In this document: piece by piece, positions 16,526 to 25,452 of the stretch | Position numbering within the stretch: position 1 is the first letter of the stretch | How the letters are laid out: every line of letters starts with the position of its first letter | Origin: Saccharibacillus kuerlensis DSM 22868 | Lineage (GTDB): Bacteria > Bacillota > Bacilli > Paenibacillales > Paenibacillaceae | DNA length: 64,000 nucleotides | Assembly: GCF_000378145.1 (NCBI RefSeq) | Contig: NZ_KB899277.1 | Location: 496,001 to 560,000, forward strand | Reading direction: 5' to 3' | Position numbers and translations under genes: made by a program | Notes under the pieces: model-generated | What the model was told of the DNA's origin: nothing | What the model saw: the letters and a program-made list of their open reading frames with translations, nothing else | The model's database searches: none

Positions 16526-17458
16526 TTAGCCAAACACATCTACGCCCATCATTTTCCCCAGACTGCTCATCTCAAGTTCCTCGAACTTCGCCGAGATTTT
16601 CGAATCGTCGATCCGGAACTCGCATAGATCAATCGGACATTCAACCGGAACTTCGCAGTGAATTTCTGCCAGGGAACGGGACATATGGAGCATATCGAGA
16701 TCATTCTCGATTTTGGTACGGACAGACTTGGTCAGCTTGTCGAGATTGGCGAGAACACCGTCAATATCCCCGAACTCTTGAACAAGCTTGATTGCAGTTT
16801 TTTCGCCGATCCCTTTCACACCCGGATAGTTATCGCTGCTGTCGCCCATCAAGCCTTTCATATCGATAACCTGCGAAGGCTTCAGTCCCTTTTCTTCCAT
16901 CAGAACTTGGGGCGTATAGACTTGGTAATTGCCATAACCTTTTTTCATGATAATGACTTTGATCCGTTCGTCCGTCAGCTGCAGCAGGTCGTTATCGCCG
17001 GACAGAATCTGCACATCCATATGCGTTTCCTTCGCGCAGCGTTTGGCAATCGTACCGATGCAGTCATCCGCTTCATAACCCGGTACGCCGATATTCGGAA
17101 TATCCATGGCTTCGACCACTTCCTTGACGAGGTCAAACTGCGGGATTAGATCGTCCGGCGCTGCCGAACGGTTGCCCTTGTACGACTCGAACTGCTCGGT
17201 ACGGAACGTACGCCCGCCCATATCCCAGCAGCAGACGACGTGCGTCGGGTCAAACTGCTGAATAGCATCCCACATATACCGCACGAAACCATAGATTCCG
17301 TTAGTCGGTATGCCCGCATCAGTGCGCCGGATGTAGCCTTTGAGCGCTGTCGCGTAATAGGCCCGGAACAGCAGCGCCATGCCGTCGACCAGCATCAGTG
17401 TTGGCTTGCGAGCCAGTACATTTTCCGGAAGTCCTTCGATACCGCCGTGTTCGCTCAT
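16526..17458 (-). CDS. ypcP: 5'-3' exonuclease, polymerase I N-terminal domain type
   Basis: Stand-alone flap/5'-3' exonuclease homologous to the N-terminal domain of DNA polymerase I; it removes RNA primers and flaps. 310 residues. Metal-binding acidic residues are in LMLVDGMALLFRAYY (about residues 21-35), GYEADDCIGTIA, LSGDNDLLQL and MGDSSDNYPGVKGIGEKTA, the last being the helix-3-turn/H2TH DNA-binding region. The length matches Bacillus YpcP. The ATG overlaps the stop of the upstream ArsC-like gene by 4 nt (ATGA), so the two are translationally coupled. A perfect hairpin, CTAAGGCGA / TCGCCTTAG, covers its stop codon. Confidence 0.9.
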   Translation of the reverse strand: MSEHGGIEGLPENVLARKPTLMLVDGMALLFRAYYATALKGYIRRTDAGIPTNGIYGFVRYMWDAIQQFDPTHVVCCWDMGGRTFRTEQFESYKGNRSAAPDDLIPQFDLVKEVVEAMDIPNIGVPGYEADDCIGTIAKRCAKETHMDVQILSGDNDLLQLTDERIKVIIMKKGYGNYQVYTPQVLMEEKGLKPSQVIDMKGLMGDSSDNYPGVKGIGEKTAIKLVQEFGDIDGVLANLDKLTKSVRTKIENDLDMLHMSRSLAEIHCEVPVECPIDLCEFRIDDSKISAKFEELEMSSLGKMMGVDVFG

Positions 17459-17832
17459 TGACTCTTCTCCCCTTTACCCCAACTTTGTTCATACATCTCC
17501 GGCTTGAAGCCAAGCGTTACCTGACGGCCATCGGTCACGATCGGACGCTTGATCAGCTTGCCGTTCGAGGCCAGCAGTTCGGCGCGCTCTTCTTCGTCCA
17601 GACCGGACAATTTGTCCTTAAGTCCCAACTCTTTGTAGACCTCACCGCTGACATTGAAAAACTTTTTGGATTCCAGGCCGCTTTTGGCGATCAGATCCAG
17701 TATTTCTTCTTTGGAGGGAGGCTGCTCTATAATCGGAATCAGTTCCAGCTCGTACCCTTCGCCTTGCAGCCACTTAATCGCGCTGCGGCAGGTGCTGCAT
17801 TTGGAGTAGTGATAAACTTTCAGTGTTGTCAT
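17455..17832 (-). CDS. ArsC/Spx-family protein (arsenate-reductase-like)
   Basis: 125 residues with a thioredoxin-like ArsC fold. The N-terminal YHYSKCSTCRSAIKWL contains a CXXC motif (Cys12, Cys15), and the later KLIKRPIVTDG carries the Arg-Pro segment of the family. Such proteins are either small reductases or Spx-like RNA polymerase-binding regulators. The length and motifs resemble the uncharacterised YusI group more than Spx itself. It is the first gene of a two-gene unit with the exonuclease. No arsenic-resistance genes are nearby, so a role in arsenate reduction is not supported by context. Confidence 0.8.
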   Translation of the reverse strand: MTTLKVYHYSKCSTCRSAIKWLQGEGYELELIPIIEQPPSKEEILDLIAKSGLESKKFFNVSGEVYKELGLKDKLSGLDEEERAELLASNGKLIKRPIVTDGRQVTLGFKPEMYEQSWGKGEKSQ

Positions 17833-17884
17833 GGTTGTGATTCACATCTCTTTCTTCCAAGTTGCTATATGATCTGATCTTATT

Positions 17885-17941
17885 GTACTTTTGATCATGC
17901 TATGACTATACTTTTTGATCCTACAACTATATTTCTTGATC
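17885..17941. repeat. Three TTGATC repeats spaced about two helical turns
   Basis: TTGATC occurs at 17891-17896, 17915-17920 and 17936-17941, each in a similar context (ACTTTTGATC, ACTTTTTGATC, ATTTCTTGATC), with start-to-start distances of 24 and 21 bp. They lie just upstream of the ArsC-exonuclease unit, close to a possible minus-strand -10 element TACAAT (17887-17882). They may be a regulator-binding array. Confidence 0.4.
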
Positions 17942-17950
17942 ACGGCTTGT

Positions 17951-18979
17951 TCAGCTCTTGAGTCTCTGCTCCAACCTTTTTAAATCCGGCGGAAAAGGAG
18001 CTTCGAACGTCATTCGTTCTCCGGTTCCCGGATGAACGAATGCCAGACGATAGGCATGAAGCGCCTGCCGATCTATCGTCGCATCCAGCGCTTTTGCCCT
18101 TGCCCGCTCTTCGGATGTCAGCGGAGAAGACTCGGTATATTTGTACATCTCATCGCCAAGCAGCGGACAGCCGATATGCGTCATATGCACCCGAATCTGA
18201 TGAGTTCTCCCGCTCTCCAGCTCCAACTCAATCAATGACGCGCGGTAAGGCAGATAATGCTCCAATGTCCGATAGCGGGTCGCAGCAGGATAGCCGGTCG
18301 GCGTAACGATCCGCACATGCGGATTGTCCGGATCGCGATCAATCGGACCTTCGATACGCCCGCTTTCCGGCTGCGGACAGCCATGAACGAATGCCCTGTA
18401 TGTCTTGTCAACCGTTCCTGCGATCATCTGCTCGGAAATATGCTGATGAACATAAGGATTTTTGGCAATAGCCAGCACACCCGACGTTTCGCGGTCCAAT
18501 CGGTGCACCGGACGGAAACGGACCTGTTCACCGCGTTCCCGCCAGTGGTGCACAACTCCGTTCGCCAGCGTACCGGTATAATGACCATGCGTAGGATGGA
18601 CGATTACGCCTGCGGCCTTGTTTATAATCAGCAGCTCTCGGTCTTCGTAAACAATGTCCAGCGGCATCTGCTCCGGCAGAATATCGTCCGACACTTCGCG
18701 CTCCATTCGCAGCTCGACCATGTCTCCGCTCTGTACCTTCACACTGATGTATACACGTTTGCCGTTCAGCATAATGCCGCGCTCGGTCATTTTGAGCCGG
18801 GATGTTAGCTTGCGCGATACCCCCAGACGGCTGTGCAGCAGCGTTTTGAGTGTCCAACCGCTTTCGCGTTCGGATACGGTGTAAACAATGGGATCATAAT
18901 AGCCGTGTTCCGGCTCAATCCCTTTTTCTCTCGGAAAATCATACGGTTCCGGCCTGTTCTCTGTTGGTTCGATCTTCAT
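17951..18979 (-). CDS. RluA-family pseudouridine synthase
   Basis: Converts uridine to pseudouridine in rRNA or tRNA. 342 residues. An S4-like RNA-binding region is at about residues 40-95, and the catalytic motif HRLDRETSG holds the nucleophile Asp162. RTHQIRVHMTHIGCPLLGDEMY is the second family signature. The target base cannot be assigned by sequence reading. Its start overlaps the stop of the upstream cobalamin adenosyltransferase gene by 4 nt, so the two are co-translated. The combination seems to be one of convenience rather than function. Confidence 0.92.
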   Translation of the reverse strand: MKIEPTENRPEPYDFPREKGIEPEHGYYDPIVYTVSERESGWTLKTLLHSRLGVSRKLTSRLKMTERGIMLNGKRVYISVKVQSGDMVELRMEREVSDDILPEQMPLDIVYEDRELLIINKAAGVIVHPTHGHYTGTLANGVVHHWRERGEQVRFRPVHRLDRETSGVLAIAKNPYVHQHISEQMIAGTVDKTYRAFVHGCPQPESGRIEGPIDRDPDNPHVRIVTPTGYPAATRYRTLEHYLPYRASLIELELESGRTHQIRVHMTHIGCPLLGDEMYKYTESSPLTSEERARAKALDATIDRQALHAYRLAFVHPGTGERMTFEAPFPPDLKRLEQRLKS

Positions 18980-19575
18980 TCACCCTGCTTTTGTTCATTT
19001 TTGCGGTCTGTATCACCGGTAAACACCCGGGCACCGCGCACATATTCCACGTCTTCCGCTCTCAGCTTGAGATTGGCAGCTCGCGCAGCACTGAAAAAGT
19101 AGTCGGACAAGCGGTTCAGATACCGGAGCACTTCCGGATTGACTTCTCCCTCGTCCGTAAGGGTCACGACACGCCGCTCGGCACGCCGGCAGACCGTTCT
19201 GCAGATATGCAGTGCGGCTGCCGGCGGACTGCCTCCCGGAAGAATAAAGCGATCCAGCGGCGGATTTCCCGCTTCCAATCGGTCAATCCAGACTTCAAGG
19301 CGCTCTGTCATGGCAGCATGCGTCTTGTACGGCTGCTGCGCCGCAGGCGTATAGGCCAGATCCGAGCCGCAGTCGAACAGCTCCTGGCCGACGACGGCCA
19401 ACTGTTCACGCAGATCTTTGAAGCGATCGTCCTGCAGCAGTGCCGCAGCTTGACCGACAAAACTGTTCAATTCATCGATCGTGCCGTAAGCCTCTACGCG
19501 GGCATCGTCTTTACGGACTCTTCCCCCGATTACCGATGTTTCTCCGCCGTCCCCCGTTTTCGTATAAATGCGCAT
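18976..19575 (-). CDS. Cob(I)alamin adenosyltransferase, PduO type
   Basis: Transfers the adenosyl group of ATP to cob(I)alamin to make coenzyme B12. 199 residues, a four-helix trimeric fold. The N-terminal MRIYTKTGDGGETSVIGG is the ATP-binding loop of the PduO family, and CRRAERRVV near residue 125 is the second signature. The ATG at 19575 is chosen because GGAGG lies 8 nt upstream; a longer frame to 19611 lacks a site. No B12 riboswitch was seen upstream. It heads a two-gene unit with the pseudouridine synthase and starts 46 nt after the lipoprotein gene. Confidence 0.92.
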   Translation of the reverse strand: MRIYTKTGDGGETSVIGGRVRKDDARVEAYGTIDELNSFVGQAAALLQDDRFKDLREQLAVVGQELFDCGSDLAYTPAAQQPYKTHAAMTERLEVWIDRLEAGNPPLDRFILPGGSPPAAALHICRTVCRRAERRVVTLTDEGEVNPEVLRYLNRLSDYFFSAARAANLKLRAEDVEYVRGARVFTGDTDRKNEQKQGE

Positions 19576-19621
19576 ATCCGTGTCCTCCTTCCGGTTCTCG
19601 CAAGCTGTCAAACGGTTTTCA

Positions 19622-20167
19622 TCAGCCTTCCGTCAGCTTTTGCAGCACTTTGACTGCCGCTTCCTTATCAGGCGCATTGACCAGTACGCATGCCAGCAAA
19701 CCTTCAGGCGTATAACCTGTGTCCTGGAACATTTTCATCTCTGTGAGCGGAATACCGAATAGATGCTCCTCGAGCACCGCATCATTTTCTCCGTCCTTCA
19801 GCACACCGCTTTCAAATACGCCTTCCGGATACTCGGATTTGTCAAAATATTCATCGAGCGGGATATGAGCCCCGTCTTTCCCGTACGTTTTAATCGTATC
19901 TTCCGGCAAAATGACGATAGAATTGCCCCCTGCCGCATATTCGATCATCACTTTTTGCAGATTGAACAATGGCGAATAGTTAAGTTCTACTTTCAGTTCT
20001 GACAGATCAGTATTCAATTTCTCCTGAACAAGACCAATGGCATCCTGACTGACAGCCCCTTCATCCGACATGAAAATCGTGATATTGTCATCTCCTTTGC
20101 CGCATCCGGCCAACAGCATAATCGCCGCAATCATCAGCATCCAGACTCCCGCTTTTCTTCGCTTCAC
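19622..20167 (-). CDS. Predicted lipoprotein of unknown function
   Basis: 181 residues. The N-terminus is a lipoprotein signal: basic KRRK, a hydrophobic stretch and the lipobox LLAGC (Cys22), so the mature protein should be anchored to the outer face of the membrane. The rest (NITIFMSDEGAVSQDAI, AAGGNSIVILPEDTIKTYG) recalls part of a periplasmic-binding fold, but the protein is far too short for a full solute-binding protein. I do not recognise the family. GTG start at 20167 with GGGGG 7 nt upstream. It may be co-transcribed with the adenosyltransferase gene downstream. Confidence 0.75.
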   Translation of the reverse strand: MKRRKAGVWMLMIAAIMLLAGCGKGDDNITIFMSDEGAVSQDAIGLVQEKLNTDLSELKVELNYSPLFNLQKVMIEYAAGGNSIVILPEDTIKTYGKDGAHIPLDEYFDKSEYPEGVFESGVLKDGENDAVLEEHLFGIPLTEMKMFQDTGYTPEGLLACVLVNAPDKEAAVKVLQKLTEG

Positions 20168-20305
20168 CTTGATTCCCCCTCAATCTCCTGCCGTAAAAAG
20201 TATTCCTTAATTAATATATCACAACTCACCCGCCGCAAGCATTGCCGGCTTCCGCTTCCTTCTTTGTCTCTGCGAACTCTTTTTATGCATCAAATTCTTT
20301 CCATT

Positions 20306-20345
20306 GAAAAAGGAAGAGCTTCTTCAACGAAGTCTCTTCCTTTTT
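20306..20345 (-). terminator. Terminator of alaT
   Basis: Stem AAAAAGGAAGAG / CTCTTCCTTTTT with a structured loop, T-run on the minus strand, about 55 nt after the alaT stop. Confidence 0.85.
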
Positions 20346-20397
20346 AATCATTCATTATGATTTTCCGTTATTGGATTAGTTCGCTTTTGCTTTCAGA

Positions 20398-21639
20398 TCA
20401 GGCGCCTTCGCGCTTCACCTTGTACACAAATTGACCAATCCGATCCATCGCTTCATTCAGCTGTGCAACGGAAGTTGCATAGGAGCAGCGCAGGAACCCT
20501 TCTCCTCCTAGACCGAATACATCGCCCGGAACAGCAGCTACTTTGCCTTCGGCCAGCAGACGCTGTGCGAAGATTTCGGAGGTCAGTCCGGTAGACTGAA
20601 TACTCGGAAACGCATAGAAAGCTCCTTCCGGCTCATGGCATTCCAATCCGGCGTCACGCAGTCCCTGAACGACGAGACGGCGGCGGCGATTGTAGGATTC
20701 TACCATCTTGTCCTTTTCGCCCAATCCGTTGGTCAACGCTTCAAGCGCAGCGACTTGGCCCATGACCGGTGCACACATAACTGTGTATTGATGGATCTTA
20801 AGCATTGCAGAGATCAGCTCCGGATGTCCGCAGGCATAACCCATCCGCCAGCCGGTCATCGCAAACGCTTTGGAGAATCCGCTGACGAGAATCGTACGAT
20901 CTTTCATTCCCGGCGCAGCGGCGAAACTCGCATGTTTGCTTTGACCGTAACTCAACTCGGCATAGATTTCATCGGAAATGACGATCAGATCGTGCTTTTC
21001 GACTACTTTGGCAATCGGAATCCAGTCTTCTGCCGTCATCGTCGCTCCCGTCGGGTTGCTCGGATAGCAGAGGATTAGCACTTTCGATTTAGGCGTGATA
21101 CTGTTTTCCAGCGCTTCGGCCGTCAGTTTGAAGTTGTCTTTGGCAAAAGTCTCGATCCCGATCGGCACCCCTCCGCCAATCGATGTGATCGGGGAATATG
21201 AGATGTAGCACGGTTCGGGTACGAGTACCTCGTCGCCCGGACGGATCAACGCTCGCAGTGCAAGGTCGATCGCCTCACTGCCGCCAACCGTAACCAGCAC
21301 TTCTTTTTCAGGATCATAAGCCGTACCGAAAGACCCTTTCAAATAAGACGAGATCGCTTCGCGCAGCTCCGGCATACCCGCGTTCGATGTATACCGGGTG
21401 TAGCCGCGCTCCAGCGAATACACGCATGCTTCCCGTACATGCCATGGCGTCACGAAGTCCGGCTCGCCGACGCCCAGTGTAATAATATCTTTGCTCGCGC
21501 TGACGAGATCGAAAAACTTGCGGATGCCCGAAGGCTTAATATCGCGAACGAGGGGCGACAAATAACGTTCCATGGAGCCATGCTCAGAATCCGAAGGTTG
21601 TTGTGTGCTGTTTTCGTTAAGTTCCCGGTTAGTAATCAT
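20398..21639 (-). CDS. alaT: Aminotransferase class I, probable alanine transaminase
   Basis: PLP enzyme that moves amino groups between an amino acid and a keto acid. 413 residues, fold type I. The PLP lysine is Lys257 in SGFSKAFAMTGWRMGY; other signatures are GVGEPDF (58-63), YPSNPTGA (192-199) and the C-terminal RCSYATS. Sequence and the adjacent Lrp-type regulator match the Bacillus subtilis alaR-alaT (yugG-yugH) pair, so alanine synthesis from pyruvate is inferred. Aspartate or aromatic specificity cannot be excluded. The first 22 residues form a polar extension before the conserved MERYLSPL start. Confidence 0.87.
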   Translation of the reverse strand: MITNRELNENSTQQPSDSEHGSMERYLSPLVRDIKPSGIRKFFDLVSASKDIITLGVGEPDFVTPWHVREACVYSLERGYTRYTSNAGMPELREAISSYLKGSFGTAYDPEKEVLVTVGGSEAIDLALRALIRPGDEVLVPEPCYISYSPITSIGGGVPIGIETFAKDNFKLTAEALENSITPKSKVLILCYPSNPTGATMTAEDWIPIAKVVEKHDLIVISDEIYAELSYGQSKHASFAAAPGMKDRTILVSGFSKAFAMTGWRMGYACGHPELISAMLKIHQYTVMCAPVMGQVAALEALTNGLGEKDKMVESYNRRRRLVVQGLRDAGLECHEPEGAFYAFPSIQSTGLTSEIFAQRLLAEGKVAAVPGDVFGLGGEGFLRCSYATSVAQLNEAMDRIGQFVYKVKREGA

Positions 21640-21652
21640 CGTTTCGCATCCT

Positions 21653-22153
21653 TTACGGCGAGATCATCAAACGGCGGTCTTCTTCATGTTCCTCGAAAAT
21701 GATACCGTTCTGCTTGTATTTTTTGAGAATGAAATGGGTCTTGGTCGACAAAACGGATTCGATCGGCGAAAGTTTGTCGGAGACGAAACTGGCTACTTCT
21801 TTCAGACTCAGACCGTCCACCTCGACCAAAAGATCGTAAGCGCCGGACATCAAGAATACCGACTTAACCTGCGGATAGCGATAAATGCGTTCCGCAATGC
21901 CTTCAAAGCCACGTCCACGCTCCGGCGTAATTTGCACTTCGATCAGCGCCGTTACCTTCTCATCGTTGACCTTACTTTCGTTGACAACCGTCGCATATTT
22001 AACGATTACTCGATCCTGTTCGAGCTCTTGAACGGCTGCTTGCACTTCTTCTTCCGGAATATCCAGCATGGTGGACAGCAGTTCGGGCGTACGGCGCGCA
22101 TCTTCTTCCAACAGTTCGAGAATGTCCAATTTCAGCTTGTTCGTTTCTTTCAC
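21653..22153 (-). CDS. alaR: Lrp/AsnC-family transcription regulator
   Basis: 166 residues. An N-terminal winged helix-turn-helix (LDILELLEEDARRTPELLSTML DIPEEEVQAAVQELEQ) is followed by a RAM-type ligand-binding domain (TALIEVQITPERGRGFEGIAERIYRYPQVKSVFLMSGAYDLLVEVDG). Such proteins bind an amino acid and control its metabolism. The stop is 13 nt before the alaT start, so it is very likely the activator of alaT, as in Bacillus. GTG start with GGAGG 8 nt upstream; an ATG cannot be used without losing part of the HTH. Confidence 0.88.
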   Translation of the reverse strand: MKETNKLKLDILELLEEDARRTPELLSTMLDIPEEEVQAAVQELEQDRVIVKYATVVNESKVNDEKVTALIEVQITPERGRGFEGIAERIYRYPQVKSVFLMSGAYDLLVEVDGLSLKEVASFVSDKLSPIESVLSTKTHFILKKYKQNGIIFEEHEEDRRLMISP

Positions 22154-22326
22154 TCCGCATGCCTCCAGATAAGTTTCGCTTGGTAAGTGACCAGACAGGT
22201 CAGCTTTGCATTTGCTTTATTGTACCTCATCTTACCCGAAAAGATTCCCTTATGCTACCGTTTGCGCGTAATTGAAGCATACCGCCGCTGTTCGAAAAAG
22301 ACCTTCGAGCGGATTTTATATATAAA

Positions 22327-22582
22327 GAGACTGCTTCTGAAAAGAGGCAGTCTCAGGCTGTCGAGAAAGTCACATCCGTAGAGAATCCGTGAAGGCTGCA
22401 GAGAAAATTCGTTCCGGTCGCGTGTTGAAATCAAGAAAAGAGATTAAATTTTAGTGGAATTTTCTCGATTTCAAAGGCGAACGCTGGCGCTCCTTCACTG
22501 AATTTCCTCTTCCGCTCATTGGATTCTCACAAAAAAAGACTTTCTCAACACGTTGAGACTGCTTCTGAAAAGAAGCAGTCTC
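22327..22582. repeat. Palindromic intergenic element (copy B) between two copies of a hairpin
   Basis: A 28-nt hairpin GAGACTGCTTCTGAAAAG... at 22327-22354 recurs at 22555-22582 with one mismatch. The 200 nt between begin AGGCTGTCGAGAAAGTC and end GACTTTCTCAACACGTTG, which are imperfect inverted ends. The core matches copy A, with stem GAAATCAAGAAAA / TTTTCTCGATTTC. The flanking hairpin differs completely from that of copy A. The 490-nt gap between alaR and the DUF350 gene holds this element and one terminator. Confidence 0.75.
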
Positions 22583-22592
22583 TTTAAAATAT

Positions 22593-22636
22593 GAAAAGCA
22601 GCCGTTCGGTTTTCTTCAAAAACAGAACGGCTGCGA
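22593..22636 (-). terminator. Terminator of the DUF350 gene
   Basis: Stem GCAGCCGTTC / GAACGGCTGC, followed on the minus strand by TTTTC. It begins 8 nt after the stop codon. Confidence 0.8.
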
Positions 22637-22643
22637 TTGCCTT

Positions 22644-23063
22644 TTAGAGAACCGAAACGCCGATGACATAAGAAAGCGATATGGACAAGATCATGGCGAT
22701 CAGCCCAACTGCCCGATTATCCCGTTCAATCTCCTCGTCGATCTTGAAGAACGGGGTGACAAACTCAAACAGGAAATATCCGATCATCAGCAGGACAAAG
22801 CCGACAAGAGACCACAACATGCTCTCATAGATGCTGGATCCTGATTCGATACAGAAACGCAAAACATTACAGATGCCAAATATCTTACCACCGGTTGCCA
22901 TTGCAACCGCCACATTGCCCTTGCGGATCTCATCCCAGCATTTGTATCGGGTGACCGCTTCGAAAATGGACAAAAACACAACCAATTCCAGAACGGCTAC
23001 CGAGAAATAAGCTGCGGCAGAACCGATCGGGGACGCCAGAATAGAATCGACTGCACTATTCAT
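22644..23063 (-). CDS. DUF350 integral membrane protein (YshE-like)
   Basis: 139 residues with four hydrophobic segments (around residues 15-40, 50-65, 80-105 and 118-138). It matches the DUF350 family and lies directly behind mutS2, the position of yshE in Bacillus subtilis. The function is unknown; no catalytic motif is visible. The start is 25 nt after the mutS2 stop, so it is probably the last gene of that transcript. Confidence 0.82.
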   Translation of the reverse strand: MNSAVDSILASPIGSAAAYFSVAVLELVVFLSIFEAVTRYKCWDEIRKGNVAVAMATGGKIFGICNVLRFCIESGSSIYESMLWSLVGFVLLMIGYFLFEFVTPFFKIDEEIERDNRAVGLIAMILSISLSYVIGVSVL

Positions 23064-23088
23064 CTTGTCCGAACCCCGCTCCTTTCCG

Positions 23089-25452
23089 TCACTTCAATTC
23101 GGCTACGGTCACGCCGTTGCCGCCTTCGCCATAATTGCCGAGCCGGTAAGACTTGACCAGCTTGTGACGCCGCAGGTGCTCTTGAATGCCGGTGCGCAGA
23201 ATGCCGGTTCCTTTGCCATGAATAATATAGATCTGACCGAGATTCGACAAAAAGGCTTCGTCGATAAAGCGATCGGTCTCGATCAGCGCTTCTTCAAGGT
23301 TCGCGCCGCGCAGATCAAGCTCGGAACGTGTACTTTCGTCCTTGGTACGCTTGACTGCCGTTACCGGCTTCTGCTTAGGTAGCGCAACCGGAGCCGTCTG
23401 CACACGTTCGAGCGAACCGAGCGCCACTTTCATTTTCATGATGCCGACCTGTACCATCGCTTCTTTGCCGTCCATTTCGATCACATGTCCGCGTTGGCCT
23501 AGATTGGTCAGAATCACTTCGTCGCCCGGCTCGATTTTTTGCGAAGCTTTGGCTCCGGACGCTTTCTTCGACTTCTTGACTCGCGCTTCAGGCTCCGCTT
23601 CGTCAAGCTGTCTGCGAGCGGCAATGAGTTTGTGCTCTTTGACCGAAGCACCCTCTTCCATTGCAAGGCGGCGCAGTTCAGATACGACTTCGTCGGCTTC
23701 CTTACGCGCTTTTGCAATGATCTCGCGGGCTTCATTCTCGGCCTTCTCAAGCCTGGAATCGCGCTGCGACTCCAGCTTCTCGAGCTCGCGTTCATGCCGC
23801 GCGCGAAGTTCTTCCATCTCGCGGCGCAGCCGTTCGGCTTCTTCGCGCTCCGCTTCGGCGCCAATCCGGTTCTCTTCCAGCGCGCTGATCATGTTCTCGA
23901 CGCGCAGGTCTTCTTCCTTGACTTCGCCGCGGGCGAAGCTGAGAATAGTGCCCGGCAGGCCGAGGCGTTCCGCGATCGCAAACGCGTTGCTTCGCCCCGG
24001 CACGCCGACGAGCAGCCGGTACGTCGGGCTCAGCGTCGCCACGTCGAATTCCATGCTGGCGTTGATGACGCCGTCTCGTTCGTAGGCGTATGCCTTCAGC
24101 TCGCTGTAGTGAGTCGTCGCCACCATCCGGCAGCCGAATTGGTGAATATACTCGAGGATGGCAATTGCCAGCGCTGAGCCTTCCGCCGGATCGGTTCCCG
24201 CTCCTACTTCGTCAAGCAGCACAAGACTTTTCGGCGTCATATCCCGCAGGATACGAATGATGTTCGTCATATGACTGGAGAACGTACTGAGACTCTGTTC
24301 GATGCTCTGTTCGTCGCCGATGTCGGCATAAATGCCGTCGAATACGCACAGCTCGCAGCCTTCGTCAGCCGGAACGAACAGGCCTGACATCGCCATCATG
24401 CTGAGCAGACCGATTGTTTTGAGCGTAACCGTTTTGCCGCCTGTATTCGGGCCGGTTACGATGATGCTGGAAAACTCTCCGCCGAGCTCGACGTCAAGCG
24501 GCACGACCGACTTCTGGTCGATTAACGGATGACGACCTTTGCGAATACGCAGATAGCCGCGATCGTTCATTTTCGGTTCGGTCGCCTTCATCCGGTGGGC
24601 CAGCCGGCCCTTGGCGAAGATAAAGTCGAGCTGTGCGAGCACGTCCACGTCGTATGTCAGCAGTTCTGCCTGCTCGCCAACGGCGGCCGTCAACTTTTGC
24701 AGGATAATTTCGATCTCGCGCGTCTCGCGCAGCTTCGTTTCGCGCAGCTTGTTGTTCATCGCCACAATCGCTTCCGGCTCGATAAACATTGTTGCGCCGG
24801 AGCTGGACTGGTCGTGCACAATGCCGCCAAAATGCGAACGGTATTCGGACTTGACCGGAATAACAAACCGGTCTCCACGAATTGTAATCAGCTGGTCCTG
24901 CAGCATTTTTGCGACACTTGAAGAGCGAATCATCGACTCCAGCTTTTCGCGGATACGGGATTCTCCGCCTCGCAGCTCGCGCCGGATCGCCGCCAGTGTC
25001 GGACTTGCGGAATCCATGACCTCCGCAGATTCGCCGATACAAGAATTGATTAGACGTTCCAGCTCTTTCTGGTCGGAAATCAGATCTGCCAAGCCGTCCA
25101 GCAGTTCAATCGGATGGTCTTCGTGCAGCGTCTGGATAAAACGCTTCAGACGCCGGGACCCATACAGCGTTGTTGCAACGCCCAGCAGCTCGTGCGGATT
25201 CAGCATACCGCCGATCCGTGCCCGCTGTACGGCGGGCCGGATGTCCACAATACCGCCAAACGGCGGCGAACCTTTCAAGCGGTCGACATCGAACGCTTCG
25301 TGTGTGGCCTGAAGCAGCCGCTGTACCGATGAAAGATCGGTATCGGGCTTCAGTGCCCGTGCGGCTTCCTTGCCGAGTGACGTCTGCGCTTGATCGGCAA
25401 GCGCATTCGAGATGTTCGCATATTGTAAAATTTCGAATATTTTATCGTTCAA
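23089..25452 (-). CDS. mutS2: MutS2: DNA- and ribosome-acting ATPase with Smr domain
   Basis: 787 residues, the usual length of Bacillus MutSB. Domain order: MutS core/clamp (about 1-310), ABC ATPase with Walker A GPNTGGKT (near 335) and the DEVGAGTDPAEGSALAIA Walker B region, a long coiled coil (about 510-640), and a C-terminal Smr domain (ELDLRGANLEEAL ... YIIHGKGTGILRTGIQEHL). MutS2 suppresses homologous recombination and, in Bacillus, rescues collided ribosomes. The mismatch-binding domain of MutS is absent, as expected. TTG start at 25452 with AAGGAG 11 nt upstream. The preceding gene is a diguanylate cyclase rather than polX. Confidence 0.95.
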   Translation of the reverse strand: MNDKIFEILQYANISNALADQAQTSLGKEAARALKPDTDLSSVQRLLQATHEAFDVDRLKGSPPFGGIVDIRPAVQRARIGGMLNPHELLGVATTLYGSRRLKRFIQTLHEDHPIELLDGLADLISDQKELERLINSCIGESAEVMDSASPTLAAIRRELRGGESRIREKLESMIRSSSVAKMLQDQLITIRGDRFVIPVKSEYRSHFGGIVHDQSSSGATMFIEPEAIVAMNNKLRETKLRETREIEIILQKLTAAVGEQAELLTYDVDVLAQLDFIFAKGRLAHRMKATEPKMNDRGYLRIRKGRHPLIDQKSVVPLDVELGGEFSSIIVTGPNTGGKTVTLKTIGLLSMMAMSGLFVPADEGCELCVFDGIYADIGDEQSIEQSLSTFSSHMTNIIRILRDMTPKSLVLLDEVGAGTDPAEGSALAIAILEYIHQFGCRMVATTHYSELKAYAYERDGVINASMEFDVATLSPTYRLLVGVPGRSNAFAIAERLGLPGTILSFARGEVKEEDLRVENMISALEENRIGAEAEREEAERLRREMEELRARHERELEKLESQRDSRLEKAENEAREIIAKARKEADEVVSELRRLAMEEGASVKEHKLIAARRQLDEAEPEARVKKSKKASGAKASQKIEPGDEVILTNLGQRGHVIEMDGKEAMVQVGIMKMKVALGSLERVQTAPVALPKQKPVTAVKRTKDESTRSELDLRGANLEEALIETDRFIDEAFLSNLGQIYIIHGKGTGILRTGIQEHLRRHKLVKSYRLGNYGEGGNGVTVAELK

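Noticed and set aside
17885-17941. Short regularly spaced repeats considered as a CRISPR array
   Set aside because: Only three 6-bp units with partly similar spacers, no repeat of 20 nt or more and no cas genes nearby.
18976-19575. A cobalamin riboswitch for the adenosyltransferase gene
   Set aside because: Upstream DNA is the lipoprotein gene, and no B12-box-like sequence was seen in the 46-nt gap.
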